DNA from: Methylobacter sp. BlB1
Lineage (GTDB): Bacteria > Pseudomonadota > Gammaproteobacteria > Methylococcales > Methylomonadaceae
DNA length: 39,319 nt
Assembly: GCF_015476545.1 (NCBI RefSeq)
Contig: NZ_JADMKV010000025.1
Location: forward strand, 1-39,319
Reading direction: 5' to 3'
Under the pieces are notes generated by a model. That model did no database searches. It worked only from the letters and a program-made list of their open reading frames with translations, and had not been told where the DNA came from. The translations under genes and the position numbers were made by a program. This document shows positions 1 to 8,304 of this stretch, one piece after another. Positions within the stretch are counted from its first letter, which is position 1; the number at the start of each line of letters is the position of its first letter.

Positions 1-2
1 AC

Positions 3-92
3 TTCCTGCTCATGCATGCCATGGGCCCGAACGTGGCCGGCGTGATCGGCTCGGCCGTGGCCGCCGGTATCCTGCTGAGCCTGGTGAAATAG
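3..92 (+). CDS. oadB: Oxaloacetate decarboxylase beta subunit, C-terminal end (partial)
   Basis: Only the last 29 codons and the TAG stop are present; the gene starts outside the window. The peptide FLLMHAMGPNVAGVIGSAVA followed by AGILLSLVK matches the conserved C-terminal end of the beta subunit of the sodium-pumping decarboxylases (OadB/GcdB/MmdB family). This is an integral membrane protein that couples decarboxylation to sodium export. Oxaloacetate decarboxylase is the most likely member, but from the tail alone the substrate cannot be told apart from related decarboxylases. If it is OadB, it would remove oxaloacetate, an intermediate of the serine cycle encoded next door. The reading frame was chosen because the other two frames lack this recognisable peptide. 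Confidence 0.72.
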   Translation, partial: FLLMHAMGPNVAGVIGSAVAAGILLSLVK

Positions 93-208
93 CCGGCGAA
101 AATGCCTGTAGTTGAGCCATTTTCGCTTCTAGACAGTCAATTTATGAGTTTATCTAAAACTCAGCCACAATTTGCGGGTCTGATATAAGGCTCAGTTAAC
201 TGTTTTTT

Positions 209-242
209 GCCATGATGCACGGCTCAGGCCGTGCATCATGGC
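209..242. repeat. Perfect 15-bp inverted repeat with TCAG loop
   Basis: The arms at 209-223 and 228-242 are exact reverse complements (GCCATGATGCACGGC and its complement), separated by TCAG. A run of six T lies just before the hairpin (203-208) and none after it on the plus strand, so it is not a standard intrinsic terminator in either direction. It sits between the oadB stop and the aminotransferase start. It may end the oadB transcript, act as an operator, or be a dispersed palindromic element. Confidence 0.7.
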
Positions 243-301
243 AGACACGGTGGATCGGTTCTGCTTCTATTCTCTCGTTATACAGTAATCAGGAGTTTTA
301 A

Positions 302-1522
302 ATGACTATCTTTCCAGCTTTGGAAATTCCCAATACATTAGCCGCCGGCCCTGGTCCCGGCAACACAGACCCTAGAGTGCTCGAACGCTTGTGCAAAACC
401 GGCGTTGCCGACCATATGCAAGCCGATGTCGTGAGAGGGATGATTGAAGCGAAGCAGATGCTCCGCGCAGTATGGGGTACAAAAAACATCCATACCTTTG
501 GTGTTGCCGGTACCGGTTTCAGCGGCCTGGATTGCGCATTCAGCCTGATCCTTCCGGGCGATAAAGTTGTCGCGTTCGTTAACGGCACTTTTAGCGGCAT
601 TGACGGGCAGGCGATTCGCATGAAAGCGTCCAGCCTCCAGGATTTGGCGTCCGATCCTTTAAATCCGAAGCCCGCCAATGTGAGGATCGTCGATGTGCCG
701 CATGGACAATCCGTGACCGGTGAAATCGTCGATGCGGAACTGGCCAAGCACAAACCGATGTGGGCCTTCATGGCGCATTGGGAAACCGGCAGCGGCCGTG
801 TCAACGACTTGCAAGGGTTTAATGACGCCTGCGCCAGACATGGCGTCATGGGTATTGTCGATGCTGTGTCCAGTCTGGGCGTCGCCGACTTCAGCATTGA
901 TGACTATCCGGCCATCGTGGCCTGGGCCTCTTGCCCGCAAAAAGGCATATTGAGCCTGCCGTTGACTTATGCCCCGGTCAGTTTCCGCGATGAAGCGATC
1001 AATCTTTTAGCCCGGCGCGGCTGTTACACTTATGTGCATCATCCTATTCTGGAAGCGCGCCATTGGGGGATTGTGAATGGTCAGGATGCGGCGCCGGTTT
1101 ACCACCGTACGCATTCGTCCTATGCCGTGGCGGCGTTTCATGAAGCCTTGCGCATTCTGCTGACGCATACGGTCAAGCAAAAAGCGGCCGATTACGCTTA
1201 TCATGAGTCGGCATTGAGGCAAGCCGTTCAGGCCATGGGTTGCGAAGTCACTTCCAACATGACCAGCCTGGTCGTGCTGAATTTGCCCGGCAATCTGGCA
1301 GGCAAGGAAAAAGAGCTGGTCGCCAATTGCCGCGCCGAAGGCTTTGCGATCTGGACGACCTTGTCGGAGCCTGTGCAAATACGGATCGGCATCCTGAATC
1401 AATTGACGGTTGAAGCGATTAGCGAGATCGTCAGCCGCTTCGCCGATGCCATGATCAATATGGGCGCGGAGATCGATAAAGAGGCGGTTATGCAGGGGCT
1501 TAAAGGGTATTACGCCGGTTAA
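302..1522 (+). CDS. Class V aminotransferase, serine/alanine-glyoxylate aminotransferase-like
   Basis: A 406-residue PLP-dependent class V aminotransferase. Visible marks are an N-terminal AGPGPGNTDP (close to the GPTN of glyoxylate aminotransferases), IVDAVSSLG with the PLP-contacting Asp near 187, and CPQKG with the likely Schiff-base Lys near 214. AGGAG lies 6 bases before the ATG. It differs clearly from the standard Sga at 9410-10576, having a long central stretch ending in HWETGSGRV and an unusual region after the lysine. It points toward ftfL and ends at a strong shared terminator. Its place beside the serine cycle suggests transamination of glyoxylate with serine, alanine or another donor, but the substrate is not proven by sequence. 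It could instead act on another amino acid or a phosphonate-type substrate. Confidence 0.8.
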   Translation: MTIFPALEIPNTLAAGPGPGNTDPRVLERLCKTGVADHMQADVVRGMIEAKQMLRAVWGTKNIHTFGVAGTGFSGLDCAFSLILPGDKVVAFVNGTFSGIDGQAIRMKASSLQDLASDPLNPKPANVRIVDVPHGQSVTGEIVDAELAKHKPMWAFMAHWETGSGRVNDLQGFNDACARHGVMGIVDAVSSLGVADFSIDDYPAIVAWASCPQKGILSLPLTYAPVSFRDEAINLLARRGCYTYVHHPILEARHWGIVNGQDAAPVYHRTHSSYAVAAFHEALRILLTHTVKQKAADYAYHESALRQAVQAMGCEVTSNMTSLVVLNLPGNLAGKEKELVANCRAEGFAIWTTLSEPVQIRIGILNQLTVEAISEIVSRFADAMINMGAEIDKEAVMQGLKGYYAG

Positions 1523-1538
1523 GTCGCTTGTTAGACAT

Positions 1539-1576
1539 AAAAAGCCCCTGCCGGTACAGGCCGGCAGGGGCTTTTT
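1539..1576. terminator. Bidirectional intrinsic terminator
   Basis: An 11-bp GC-rich stem (GCCCCTGCCGG at 1544-1554 with its complement at 1561-1571) has a 6-base loop. It is flanked by five A on the left and five T on the right, so it can end transcripts from both sides. It lies between the convergent aminotransferase and ftfL genes. Confidence 0.92.
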
Positions 1577-1604
1577 AATGGCGGGCTAGTGTATACGGTA
1601 AAAC

Positions 1605-3278
1605 CTAGAACAAGCCGGTAATTTTGCCGTCATCGTCAATATCGATCCGCTCCGCCGCCGGCACTTTAGGCAGGCCCGGCATGGTCATCATGTCGCCGGC
1701 AATGGCGACGATGAAGCCGGCGCCATTGGCCAGCCTGACATCCCTGATTTCGACCGTATGGCCGCTAGGTGCGCCTTTGGCGTTCGGATTGGTGGAGAAT
1801 GACATTTGCGTCTTCGCCATGCAGACCGGGAATTTGCCATAGTCGGCTTCCCAGGCCGCCAATTGCCCCTTGACCTTGGCATTGGCCGTAACGCCCGCCG
1901 CGCCGTATAGCTTGGTGGCGATGGCTTCGATTTTTTCCCACAGGCTCAGGTTCTCGTCATAAACATAGCTGAAGCCCGGTTTGCGGTTGTCCACAATATT
2001 GACGACTTCCCGGGCCAGTTCTTCGGCGCCGGCGCCGCCTTGAGCCCAATGTTTGGAAACAACACATTTGGCGCCGAGGGCTTCGCACTTCGCTTTCAGC
2101 AACGCGATTTCGGCATCGGTATCGAATGTGAAATGGTTGATGCAGACTACGCAGGGCAGGCCATAATGGTTGTTGATATTGCTCAGGTGGCGCTCCAGGT
2201 TTTCAAAGCCTTTTTCCAGGGCCGCCAGATTTTCGACATTCAGTTCTTCCCTGGCTACGCCGCCATGGAATTTCAGCGCTCTGACGGTAGCGACCAGCAC
2301 GACGGCCGATGGCGTCAGGCCGGACATTCGGCATTTGATGTCGATGAATTTCTCGGCACCCAGGTCGGCGCCGAAGCCGGCTTCGGTGACCACATAGTCG
2401 GCCAGTTTCAGGGCCGTTTTGGTGGCCGTGACCGTGTTGCAGCCGTGCGCGATGTTGGCGAACGGGCCGCCGTGGATGATCGCGATGTTGTTTTCCAGCG
2501 TCTGCACGAGGTTCGGCTTGATCGCATCCTTTAACAGGGCGGCCATGGCGCCGTGCGCTTTCAGGTCGCGGGCATAAACCGGCGTCACTTTGTCGGATTT
2601 ATAGCCGATCACGATACGGCCGAGACGTTCTTTCAGATCGGCGCGGCTGGTTGCCAGGCACAGAATCGCCATGACTTCGGAGGCGACGACAATATCGAAA
2701 CCGTCTTCGCGCAGATAGCCATTGGCAGGGCCGCCCATGCCGACGACGATATTGCGCAGGGCGCGGTCGTTCATGTCGACGACGCGTTTCCACTGGATGC
2801 GCCGGGGATCGATGTCCAGTTCGTTGCCGTGGTTGATGTGGTTGTCGATCAGGGCTGACAGCAGGTTGTGCGCCACGCCGATCGCATGGAAATCGCCGGT
2901 AAAATGCAGGTTGATGTCTTCCATCGGCACGACTTGCGAATAACCGCCGCCGGCAGCGCCGCCTTTGACGCCGAAGCACGGGCCCAGGGAAGGTTCGCGC
3001 AGGCACATCATGGCTTTTTTGCCGATGCGGTTCAGGGCATCGCCGAGGCCCACCGTGGTGGTGGTTTTGCCTTCGCCGGCCGGCGTCGGGCTGATCGCGG
3101 TCACCAGAATCAGCTTGCCGTCTTGCTTGTCGCTGAGGCTGTTGACGTATTCCAGCGACATTTTCGCTTTGTAATGGCCGATAGGGTCCAGATGCTCGGC
3201 GTCAATGCCGTACTGCTCTTTGACCAGCCCGATGATGGGCTTCATGTTCGCTTTCTGCGCGATTTCGATATCAGACAT
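1605..3278 (-). CDS. ftfL: Formate--tetrahydrofolate ligase
   Basis: ATP-dependent ligation of formate to tetrahydrofolate gives 10-formyl-H4F, the entry of formate into the serine cycle (gene also called fhs). The protein begins [15 protein letters not shown] and has a P-loop-like [18 protein letters not shown] near residues 65-82, which is diagnostic of the family. Length from this start is 557 residues, as usual for FtfL. The start at 3278 was chosen over an in-frame start 45 bases upstream because GGGAGG lies 4 bases before this ATG. It is the last gene of the minus-strand block mtdA-gck-glyA-ftfL, 98 bases after glyA with a hairpin in between, and it faces the shared terminator at 1539-1576. 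Confidence 0.96.
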   Translation of the reverse strand: MSDIEIAQKANMKPIIGLVKEQYGIDAEHLDPIGHYKAKMSLEYVNSLSDKQDGKLILVTAISPTPAGEGKTTTTVGLGDALNRIGKKAMMCLREPSLGPCFGVKGGAAGGGYSQVVPMEDINLHFTGDFHAIGVAHNLLSALIDNHINHGNELDIDPRRIQWKRVVDMNDRALRNIVVGMGGPANGYLREDGFDIVVASEVMAILCLATSRADLKERLGRIVIGYKSDKVTPVYARDLKAHGAMAALLKDAIKPNLVQTLENNIAIIHGGPFANIAHGCNTVTATKTALKLADYVVTEAGFGADLGAEKFIDIKCRMSGLTPSAVVLVATVRALKFHGGVAREELNVENLAALEKGFENLERHLSNINNHYGLPCVVCINHFTFDTDAEIALLKAKCEALGAKCVVSKHWAQGGAGAEELAREVVNIVDNRKPGFSYVYDENLSLWEKIEAIATKLYGAAGVTANAKVKGQLAAWEADYGKFPVCMAKTQMSFSTNPNAKGAPSGHTVEIRDVRLANGAGFIVAIAGDMMTMPGLPKVPAAERIDIDDDGKITGLF

Positions 3279-3325
3279 GGTACCTCCCGATCTGATGTGA
3301 TTTTTCAATTCAATAAACGTCAAAA

Positions 3326-3352
3326 GCCTGCTTCATCGGATATGAAGCAGGC
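3326..3352 (-). terminator. Hairpin between glyA and ftfL, possible attenuator
   Basis: A perfect 11-bp stem (GCCTGCTTCAT at 3326-3336 and its complement at 3342-3352) has a 5-base loop. Read on the minus strand it is followed by TTTT. It lies downstream of the glyA stop and about 50 bases before ftfL. It looks like an intrinsic terminator or partial attenuator that would lower ftfL relative to glyA, or a processing or stabilising hairpin. Confidence 0.6.
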
Positions 3353-3376
3353 CCTGGGCTTGATCTGTTTTACAGC

Positions 3377-4633
3377 TTATTCACCGTACACAGGGAAGCG
3401 AGCGCACAGTATGCTGACTTTTTCGCGGACTGCGGCGATGACGTTTTCGTCCTCCATATTTTCCATGACATCGCACATCAGGTTGGCGATTTCGATCATT
3501 TGCGGCTCTTTAAAGCCGCGCGATGTCGGCGCAGGCGTGCCGACGCGGATGCCGCTGGTGACAAATGGCGATTGAGGGTCGTTGGGCACGGCATTTTTAT
3601 TGACGGTAATATGCGCTCTGCCCAAGGCGGCGTCGGCGGCTTTGCCGGTGATGCCTTTGGGAATCAGCGAAACCAGCATCAGGTGATTGTCGGTGCCGCC
3701 CGAAACAACATCAAAGCCGCGATTCATGAAGACTTCGGCCATGGCCTTGGCGTTCTTGATGACTTGCTGCTGGTAAATGCGGAACTCGGGCTGCATGGCT
3801 TCCTTGAAAGCCACGGCTTTGGCCGCAATGACGTGCATCAAAGGGCCGCCCTGAATGCCCGGGAAGATGTTGGAATCGAGCTTTTTCTCCAGTTCCGGGT
3901 TGCTCTTGCACATGATGAGGCCGCCGCGAGGGCCGCGCAGGCTTTTATGCGTGGTGCTGGTGACAACGTCGGCGTAAGGCATCGGGTTGGGGTACAGGCC
4001 GGCGGCGATGAGGCCCGCCACATGCGCGATATCGACAAACAGATAAGCGCCGACTTCATCGGCGATTTCCCTGAAAAGCGCCCAGTCCATGACGCGCGAA
4101 TAGGCGGAGAAACCGGCCACGATCATTTTCGGGCGGTGTTCCTGCGCCAGACGTCTGACTTCATCGTAATCAACCAGGCCGGTTTTCGGGTCCAGGTGGT
4201 ACTGTACGGAATTGTAGATCTTGCCGGAAAAGTTGGGTTTGGCGCCGTGCGTCAAATGGCCGCCATCGGACAACGCCAGGCCTAAAATGGTATCGCCGGG
4301 CTGAACCAGCGCCATGAATACGGCCATGTTGGCTTGCGAGCCGGAGTGGGGCTGTACGTTGGCGTAATCGGCGCCGAACAGTTCTTTGGCGCGGTCAATT
4401 GCCAACTGCTCGGCCTTGTCGACAAATTCGCAACCGCCATAATAACGCTTGCCGGGATAGCCTTCTGCATATTTGTTGGTCAATTGAGAGCCTTGGGCTT
4501 CCATCACGCGCGGGCTGGTATAGTTTTCGGAGGCAATCAGCTCGATGTGATCTTCCTGGCGGCGACGCTCTTCTTCCATCGCCCGGAACAACTCGTCATC
4601 AAAACCGGCGATTGTCATGGATTTTTTAAACAT
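3377..4633 (-). CDS. glyA: Serine hydroxymethyltransferase
   Basis: PLP enzyme that joins methylene-H4F to glycine to form serine, the carbon-fixing step of the serine cycle; it also feeds general one-carbon metabolism. At 418 residues the length is typical. Family marks are [10 protein letters not shown] near 31-40, [14 protein letters not shown] near 54-67, [14 protein letters not shown] near 199-212, and [13 protein letters not shown] with the PLP-binding Lys at 230. GGGAG precedes the ATG by about 6 bases, supporting this start over the internal Met at residue 6. It begins 29 bases after gck and is probably cotranscribed with mtdA and gck. A separate housekeeping glyA may exist elsewhere; this window cannot tell. 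Confidence 0.97.
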   Translation of the reverse strand: MFKKSMTIAGFDDELFRAMEEERRRQEDHIELIASENYTSPRVMEAQGSQLTNKYAEGYPGKRYYGGCEFVDKAEQLAIDRAKELFGADYANVQPHSGSQANMAVFMALVQPGDTILGLALSDGGHLTHGAKPNFSGKIYNSVQYHLDPKTGLVDYDEVRRLAQEHRPKMIVAGFSAYSRVMDWALFREIADEVGAYLFVDIAHVAGLIAAGLYPNPMPYADVVTSTTHKSLRGPRGGLIMCKSNPELEKKLDSNIFPGIQGGPLMHVIAAKAVAFKEAMQPEFRIYQQQVIKNAKAMAEVFMNRGFDVVSGGTDNHLMLVSLIPKGITGKAADAALGRAHITVNKNAVPNDPQSPFVTSGIRVGTPAPTSRGFKEPQMIEIANLMCDVMENMEDENVIAAVREKVSILCARFPVYGE

Positions 4634-4662
4634 TTATGTCTCCCGATATAGAGTTTTTGTAT

Positions 4663-6045
4663 TCAAGATTGTGGATGGATCAGTAATACCTGCAGGTCGG
4701 CAACATTGGTCCCGGTTGCGCCCGTGTCAAGTAAGTCTCCGGCGGTCTTTAAGGCGTTATAGGCGTCGTTGTTATCCAGCAGCGCTAGCGGGTCAATGCC
4801 GGCGTGCCGCATGCGCTGGATCGTGTCTGGGTCAACCAGGGCGCCGGCTGCATCGGTCGGGCCGTCGCGGCCGTCAGTGCCGCCGCTCAGAAAGGTCCAG
4901 TTGCCTGTTAAGCCATGTTTCTCGGCAGCGCAGGCGAAGGCAAGCGCCATTTCCTGATTACGGCCGCCGCGTCCGTTGCCTTTCAGCGTGACTGTCGTTT
5001 CGCCGCCTGCCAATAGGGCAACCGGTCTTGCGATGCCGTTAGCGATGAGCTGCTTGACATGAATGACTAACTTTTCAGCTTCGTCTCTGGCTTCGCCGCA
5101 GAGATGATCGCTATACAGCTTGGCTTCGTAACCAAGGGCTTCGGACGCTTTCATAATTGCGCTGACGCTGATGGCATTGCTGCCGATCAGCGTATAAGCG
5201 GTATTCTTGAAGGCTTTGTCGCCCGGCTTTGGCGTTTCGGGCAGGTTGCCTTGCAATCCCTGTTCCAGATGGCGCCGAACATTGGCAGGCACTTGGTCCC
5301 ATACGCCTTTGGCTTTGAAAACATCGATGGCGTCAGCGAATGTCGTAGGGTCAGGTACGGTAGGTCCGCTGGCGATGGCGCTTAAATCGTCTCCCAGGAC
5401 ATCGGATAAAATCAGCGCATGCAGATCGGCCGGCACCGCCATTCTGGCCAAGCCGCCGCCCTTGATCCGGGACAGATGCTTGCGTACGCAGTTGATCTGG
5501 TTGATGTTGGCGCCAGAGGCCAGCAGCAGATCCGTCGTGGCGATCTTCTCTGCCAGCGTAATCGATGGCACCGGATAGGGGATCAGCGCCGAACCGCCGC
5601 CGCTGACCAGCACCAGCACGAGCTCGTCCTTTTGTGCGCTGCGCACCTGCTCGGCAATCAATTGCGCGCCTTTGAGCCCTGCCGCATCGGGCAACGGATG
5701 CGCCGCGCCGATGATCTCAAAATTATCGATGGCCGTTTCATTTTCATAATTGGTTACGGCAATGCTCCTGCCTGCCAACAAATGCGCTGGAATAATTTCC
5801 TGCGCAGCTCTGGCCATGGCGCAGGCCGCTTTTCCGAAGGCGATCAGGTGGACTTTTGACCATCTGCCCATGCGTTTCTGATTGCCGTCATTTAAATTTA
5901 ACCGAATTTCGATATGATGATTGCCAGCAGCAAGGCATCGCTTGACGGCTTTATAAGGGTCGGCAGCCTCAATGCCGGCTTGAAAAATGCTGAGTGCATT
6001 TTTTCTGATGGTTTCGATTGAGGCTTGATTGGCATAATTGCTCAT
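4663..6045 (-). CDS. gck: Glycerate 2-kinase (MOFRL family)
   Basis: Phosphorylates D-glycerate from HprA; in the serine cycle this class makes 2-phosphoglycerate. The 460-residue product shows the glycerate-kinase core LVLVSGGGSALI and the C-terminal MOFRL signatures GGETTVTLKGNGRGGRNQE and FLSGGTDGRDGPTDAAGA. The start at 6045 (MSNYANQASIETIRKN) is preferred because it falls 19 bases after the mtdA stop, whereas the longer open frame runs into mtdA. The ribosome site is weak (AGAG), so translation may be coupled to mtdA. Neighbours are mtdA upstream and glyA downstream on the same strand. This is the ATP-dependent class II kinase, unrelated in sequence to the GlxK/GarK family. Confidence 0.92.
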   Translation of the reverse strand: MSNYANQASIETIRKNALSIFQAGIEAADPYKAVKRCLAAGNHHIEIRLNLNDGNQKRMGRWSKVHLIAFGKAACAMARAAQEIIPAHLLAGRSIAVTNYENETAIDNFEIIGAAHPLPDAAGLKGAQLIAEQVRSAQKDELVLVLVSGGGSALIPYPVPSITLAEKIATTDLLLASGANINQINCVRKHLSRIKGGGLARMAVPADLHALILSDVLGDDLSAIASGPTVPDPTTFADAIDVFKAKGVWDQVPANVRRHLEQGLQGNLPETPKPGDKAFKNTAYTLIGSNAISVSAIMKASEALGYEAKLYSDHLCGEARDEAEKLVIHVKQLIANGIARPVALLAGGETTVTLKGNGRGGRNQEMALAFACAAEKHGLTGNWTFLSGGTDGRDGPTDAAGALVDPDTIQRMRHAGIDPLALLDNNDAYNALKTAGDLLDTGATGTNVADLQVLLIHPQS

Positions 6046-6064
6046 ATCGGGCTCTGCAGGACGG

Positions 6065-6922
6065 TCAAGCCATTTCCATAGCGAGAGCAAAGATGTTTTC
6101 GGCATCAAAAACCTGTCTGTTGTCTTCAAACAGTTTGGCAATGCAGGCGCGGTGTAACGCCAGCTTCAAGGTGCCAAAGCCGATGGCGCCCCAGATGATT
6201 TTGCCGTGGCGTTCGATGCCTTTATCCATCATGTCGGTGCCGCCGATACCGACCGGTGGCGTCGCGTTGGCGTCAGCCATCATTTCGATATGGGGGTTGT
6301 GTTGCCATTGCTCGACCGTGAGCAGTTCGACCCCCGCCTTGCCGGTCGCAAAAACGATATTCGCGTACTCTATGGTTTTGGCTCTGGCCTCGTTATCAGT
6401 CGCTTCCACAGGTATCAAGTCAACGCCGAAGCGCGCTTTCATGGCGCTGCAGGCCTGGACGGCGCGCTCCATCGAGCGGGAAGTCAACGAGACTTCGGCG
6501 CCTTCCTGCGCCAGCATGACGGCTGCGCGCTGGCCTACCGGGCCTGTGCCGGCCAATACGACGGCTTTTTTACCGGCTATCGTGCCGCTGGTAGCCAGTT
6601 TGGCTACGCCTGCGGCCGCGGTCGTGTTGCTGCCGTTGCTGTCCAGCATGATGGAAACCTGGAAGCCGGGGAAGAAATGTTTTTGTATGGCCGTAAAGAG
6701 TTCCTGGCCAGCAACCATATCGCTGCCGCCGACGAAAATGGCCGTGTTTTTCTTTTCTTTAGGTGCACGCGTGAAAATAGTGCCTTCTACCAGGGAAGTG
6801 ATGTTGTCCGGTGTCAGTCCTCCGTACCCGACTACATGATCCGCACCGCCATCATAGCCTACAACAGTATCGAAAACGGAGGGGTGAGCGTCTGTATCGA
6901 ATTGGAATAGCAGTTTTTTCAT
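6065..6922 (-). CDS. mtdA: NADP-dependent methylene-H4F/methylene-H4MPT dehydrogenase
   Basis: Interconverts methenyl- and methylene-tetrahydrofolate (and in many methylotrophs the methanopterin forms) with NADP, supplying methylene-H4F to GlyA. The 285-residue length fits MtdA (about 288) better than the longer MtdB. Visible marks are VGYDGGADHV at the N-terminus, MLDSNGSNTTAAAG near 92-105 and the Rossmann loop LAGTGPVGQRAA near 123-134. AGGTAAG precedes the ATG. It is the first gene of the minus-strand block and has a good -10 box upstream. The usual partner methenyl-H4F cyclohydrolase (fchA) is not beside it. Confidence 0.95.
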   Translation of the reverse strand: MKKLLFQFDTDAHPSVFDTVVGYDGGADHVVGYGGLTPDNITSLVEGTIFTRAPKEKKNTAIFVGGSDMVAGQELFTAIQKHFFPGFQVSIMLDSNGSNTTAAAGVAKLATSGTIAGKKAVVLAGTGPVGQRAAVMLAQEGAEVSLTSRSMERAVQACSAMKARFGVDLIPVEATDNEARAKTIEYANIVFATGKAGVELLTVEQWQHNPHIEMMADANATPPVGIGGTDMMDKGIERHGKIIWGAIGFGTLKLALHRACIAKLFEDNRQVFDAENIFALAMEMA

Positions 6923-7272
6923 TAACTTACCTGAAAGTGGTTGAAAAATTACCCGAAAATACGATTCTTAAATCGCGGCATTATACTCGATAAACCTTTC
7001 AGTGCTCCATTTAAGCATTACTTTATGCAGCATTGATGGGCGCCGCTCGTAATTCGGCTTGTTTTGCAGGTTAAGGGCTTATTAGGTTGCGTGGAGCGTG
7101 GGCTTTTCGTTATTATTTAAAAAATTGTGCTGTAGTCATGTAGTATGGATAGTATGGGTATTAAATAGATATGTGGTGTCGGGAATAATAAGAGAGTTGG
7201 ATGTATATGATTTCCGATCGTTTGGAACTTAACCATAAGTTCTGAAAAACATTACAGGAACTAGGAAAACAG
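6923..7272. other. 350-bp divergent intergenic region between mtdA and mdh
   Basis: An AT-rich stretch without a credible gene, holding the control regions of the divergent mtdA operon and mdh. Apart from the mtdA -10 box, it holds a tandem 8-bp repeat TAGTATGG at 7141-7148 and 7150-7157. It also holds a small inverted repeat GAACTT-6-AAGTTC at 7225-7242, 30 bases before mdh. These could be regulator sites, but I see no match to a named operator. A clear promoter for mdh was not identified. Confidence 0.5.
6980..6985 (-). promoter_or_regulatory. Putative -10 box of the mtdA-gck-glyA-ftfL operon
   Basis: On the minus strand this reads TATAAT, a perfect sigma70 -10 hexamer, about 57 bases before the mtdA start codon. 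The -35 region at 17-18 bases spacing is weak, which may mean an activator is needed. The assignment rests on the hexamer and its position only. Confidence 0.5.
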
Positions 7273-8253
7273 ATGAAAACACCCGTTCATATTGCGGTTA
7301 CAGGTGCGGCAGGACAAATCAGTTATTCATTGCTATTTCGCTTGGCGGCAGGCTCATTGCTTGGCCCCGAGCAGCCTATTGTTCTGCATTTGCTGGAAAT
7401 CCCGCCGGCTATGAATGCTTTACAGGGCGTAGTCATGGAATTGAAGGATTGCGCTTATCCTCTGCTGCATCGCATTGAAGTTACTGCCGATCCTAAAGTG
7501 GCGTTCAGAAATGCCGATTATGCTTTTTTAATTGGTGCACGCCCGCGCGGGCCCGGCATGGAACGAAAAGATTTGCTGGAAGTTAATGCAGAGATTTTCG
7601 CAGTCCAAGGCAAGGCTTTAAATGAAGTCGCGAAGCGAGACATAAAGATACTGGTAACAGGCAATCCGGCCAATACCAATGCCTTGATCGCTATCAGCAA
7701 CGCGCCGGATTTAAGGCCGGAGAATTTTTCCGCCATGAGCCGGCTGGATCACAACCGGGCGATAAGTCAATTGGCCGAAAAGTGTGGCGTGCTGCCATCC
7801 GATGTAAAAAACATGGCTATCTGGGGCAACCATTCCACTACGCAGTATCCTGATCTGCATCATGCCAAGGTCAAAGGTCGAGATGCCTTATCACTGGTTG
7901 AGCATGACTGGTTTGTCAATGAGTTTATCCCTACCGTTCAGCAGCGTGGCGCGGCAATCATTAAAGCCAGAGGTGGACAGTCCAGTGCTGCATCGGCGGC
8001 TAATGCCGCGATTAATCAGATGGGTAACTGGATCCTAGGTACCAAGGAAGGCGATTGGGTCAGTATGTCGTTATTGTCGGATGGCAGCTACGGTATCGAG
8101 CCGGGCTTGGTTTATTCGTATCCTGTCACGGTCGCTAACGGCCAGGTCAATATCGTCAAAGGGCTCGATATCAACGAATTCAGTATGCAAAGAATGAAGG
8201 CTACGGAGACTGAATTACAACAGGAAAGGGATTCGGTCAGGCATTTGCTTTAG
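7273..8253 (+). CDS. mdh: Malate dehydrogenase (cytosolic-type)
   Basis: Reduces oxaloacetate to malate with NADH, giving the substrate of malate thiokinase in the serine cycle and also serving the TCA cycle. The 326-residue length is that of the group containing cytosolic MDH. Visible marks are the N-terminal [13 protein letters not shown] nucleotide-binding loop, [15 protein letters not shown] with the substrate arginines near 92 and 98, [10 protein letters not shown] near 128-136, SRLDHNRA with Asp159, and the catalytic His187 in [22 protein letters not shown] lies before the ATG. It is a single-gene unit on the plus strand between two minus-strand serine-cycle blocks, with its own terminator. 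Confidence 0.96.
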   Translation: MKTPVHIAVTGAAGQISYSLLFRLAAGSLLGPEQPIVLHLLEIPPAMNALQGVVMELKDCAYPLLHRIEVTADPKVAFRNADYAFLIGARPRGPGMERKDLLEVNAEIFAVQGKALNEVAKRDIKILVTGNPANTNALIAISNAPDLRPENFSAMSRLDHNRAISQLAEKCGVLPSDVKNMAIWGNHSTTQYPDLHHAKVKGRDALSLVEHDWFVNEFIPTVQQRGAAIIKARGGQSSAASAANAAINQMGNWILGTKEGDWVSMSLLSDGSYGIEPGLVYSYPVTVANGQVNIVKGLDINEFSMQRMKATETELQQERDSVRHLL

Positions 8254-8272
8254 AAGTTTTTTCTGTGGAAAT

Positions 8273-8302
8273 AAAAAAGGGCGGGTTAGACCGCCCTTTT
8301 TT
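8273..8302. terminator. Bidirectional intrinsic terminator
   Basis: AAAAAAGGGCGG (8273-8284) pairs perfectly with CCGCCCTTTTTT (8291-8302) around a 6-base loop. It ends mdh on the plus strand and, almost touching the hprA stop codon, hprA on the minus strand. Confidence 0.92.
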
Positions 8303-8304
8303 AA

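Noticed and set aside
3500-4285. A 261-codon plus-strand frame opposite glyA
   Set aside because: It is a shadow of glyA; the translation is rich in Ala, Gly and Arg without a known fold.
6018-6839. A 273-codon plus-strand frame opposite mtdA and gck
   Set aside because: It is antisense to well-identified genes, low in complexity, and has no ribosome site or family match.
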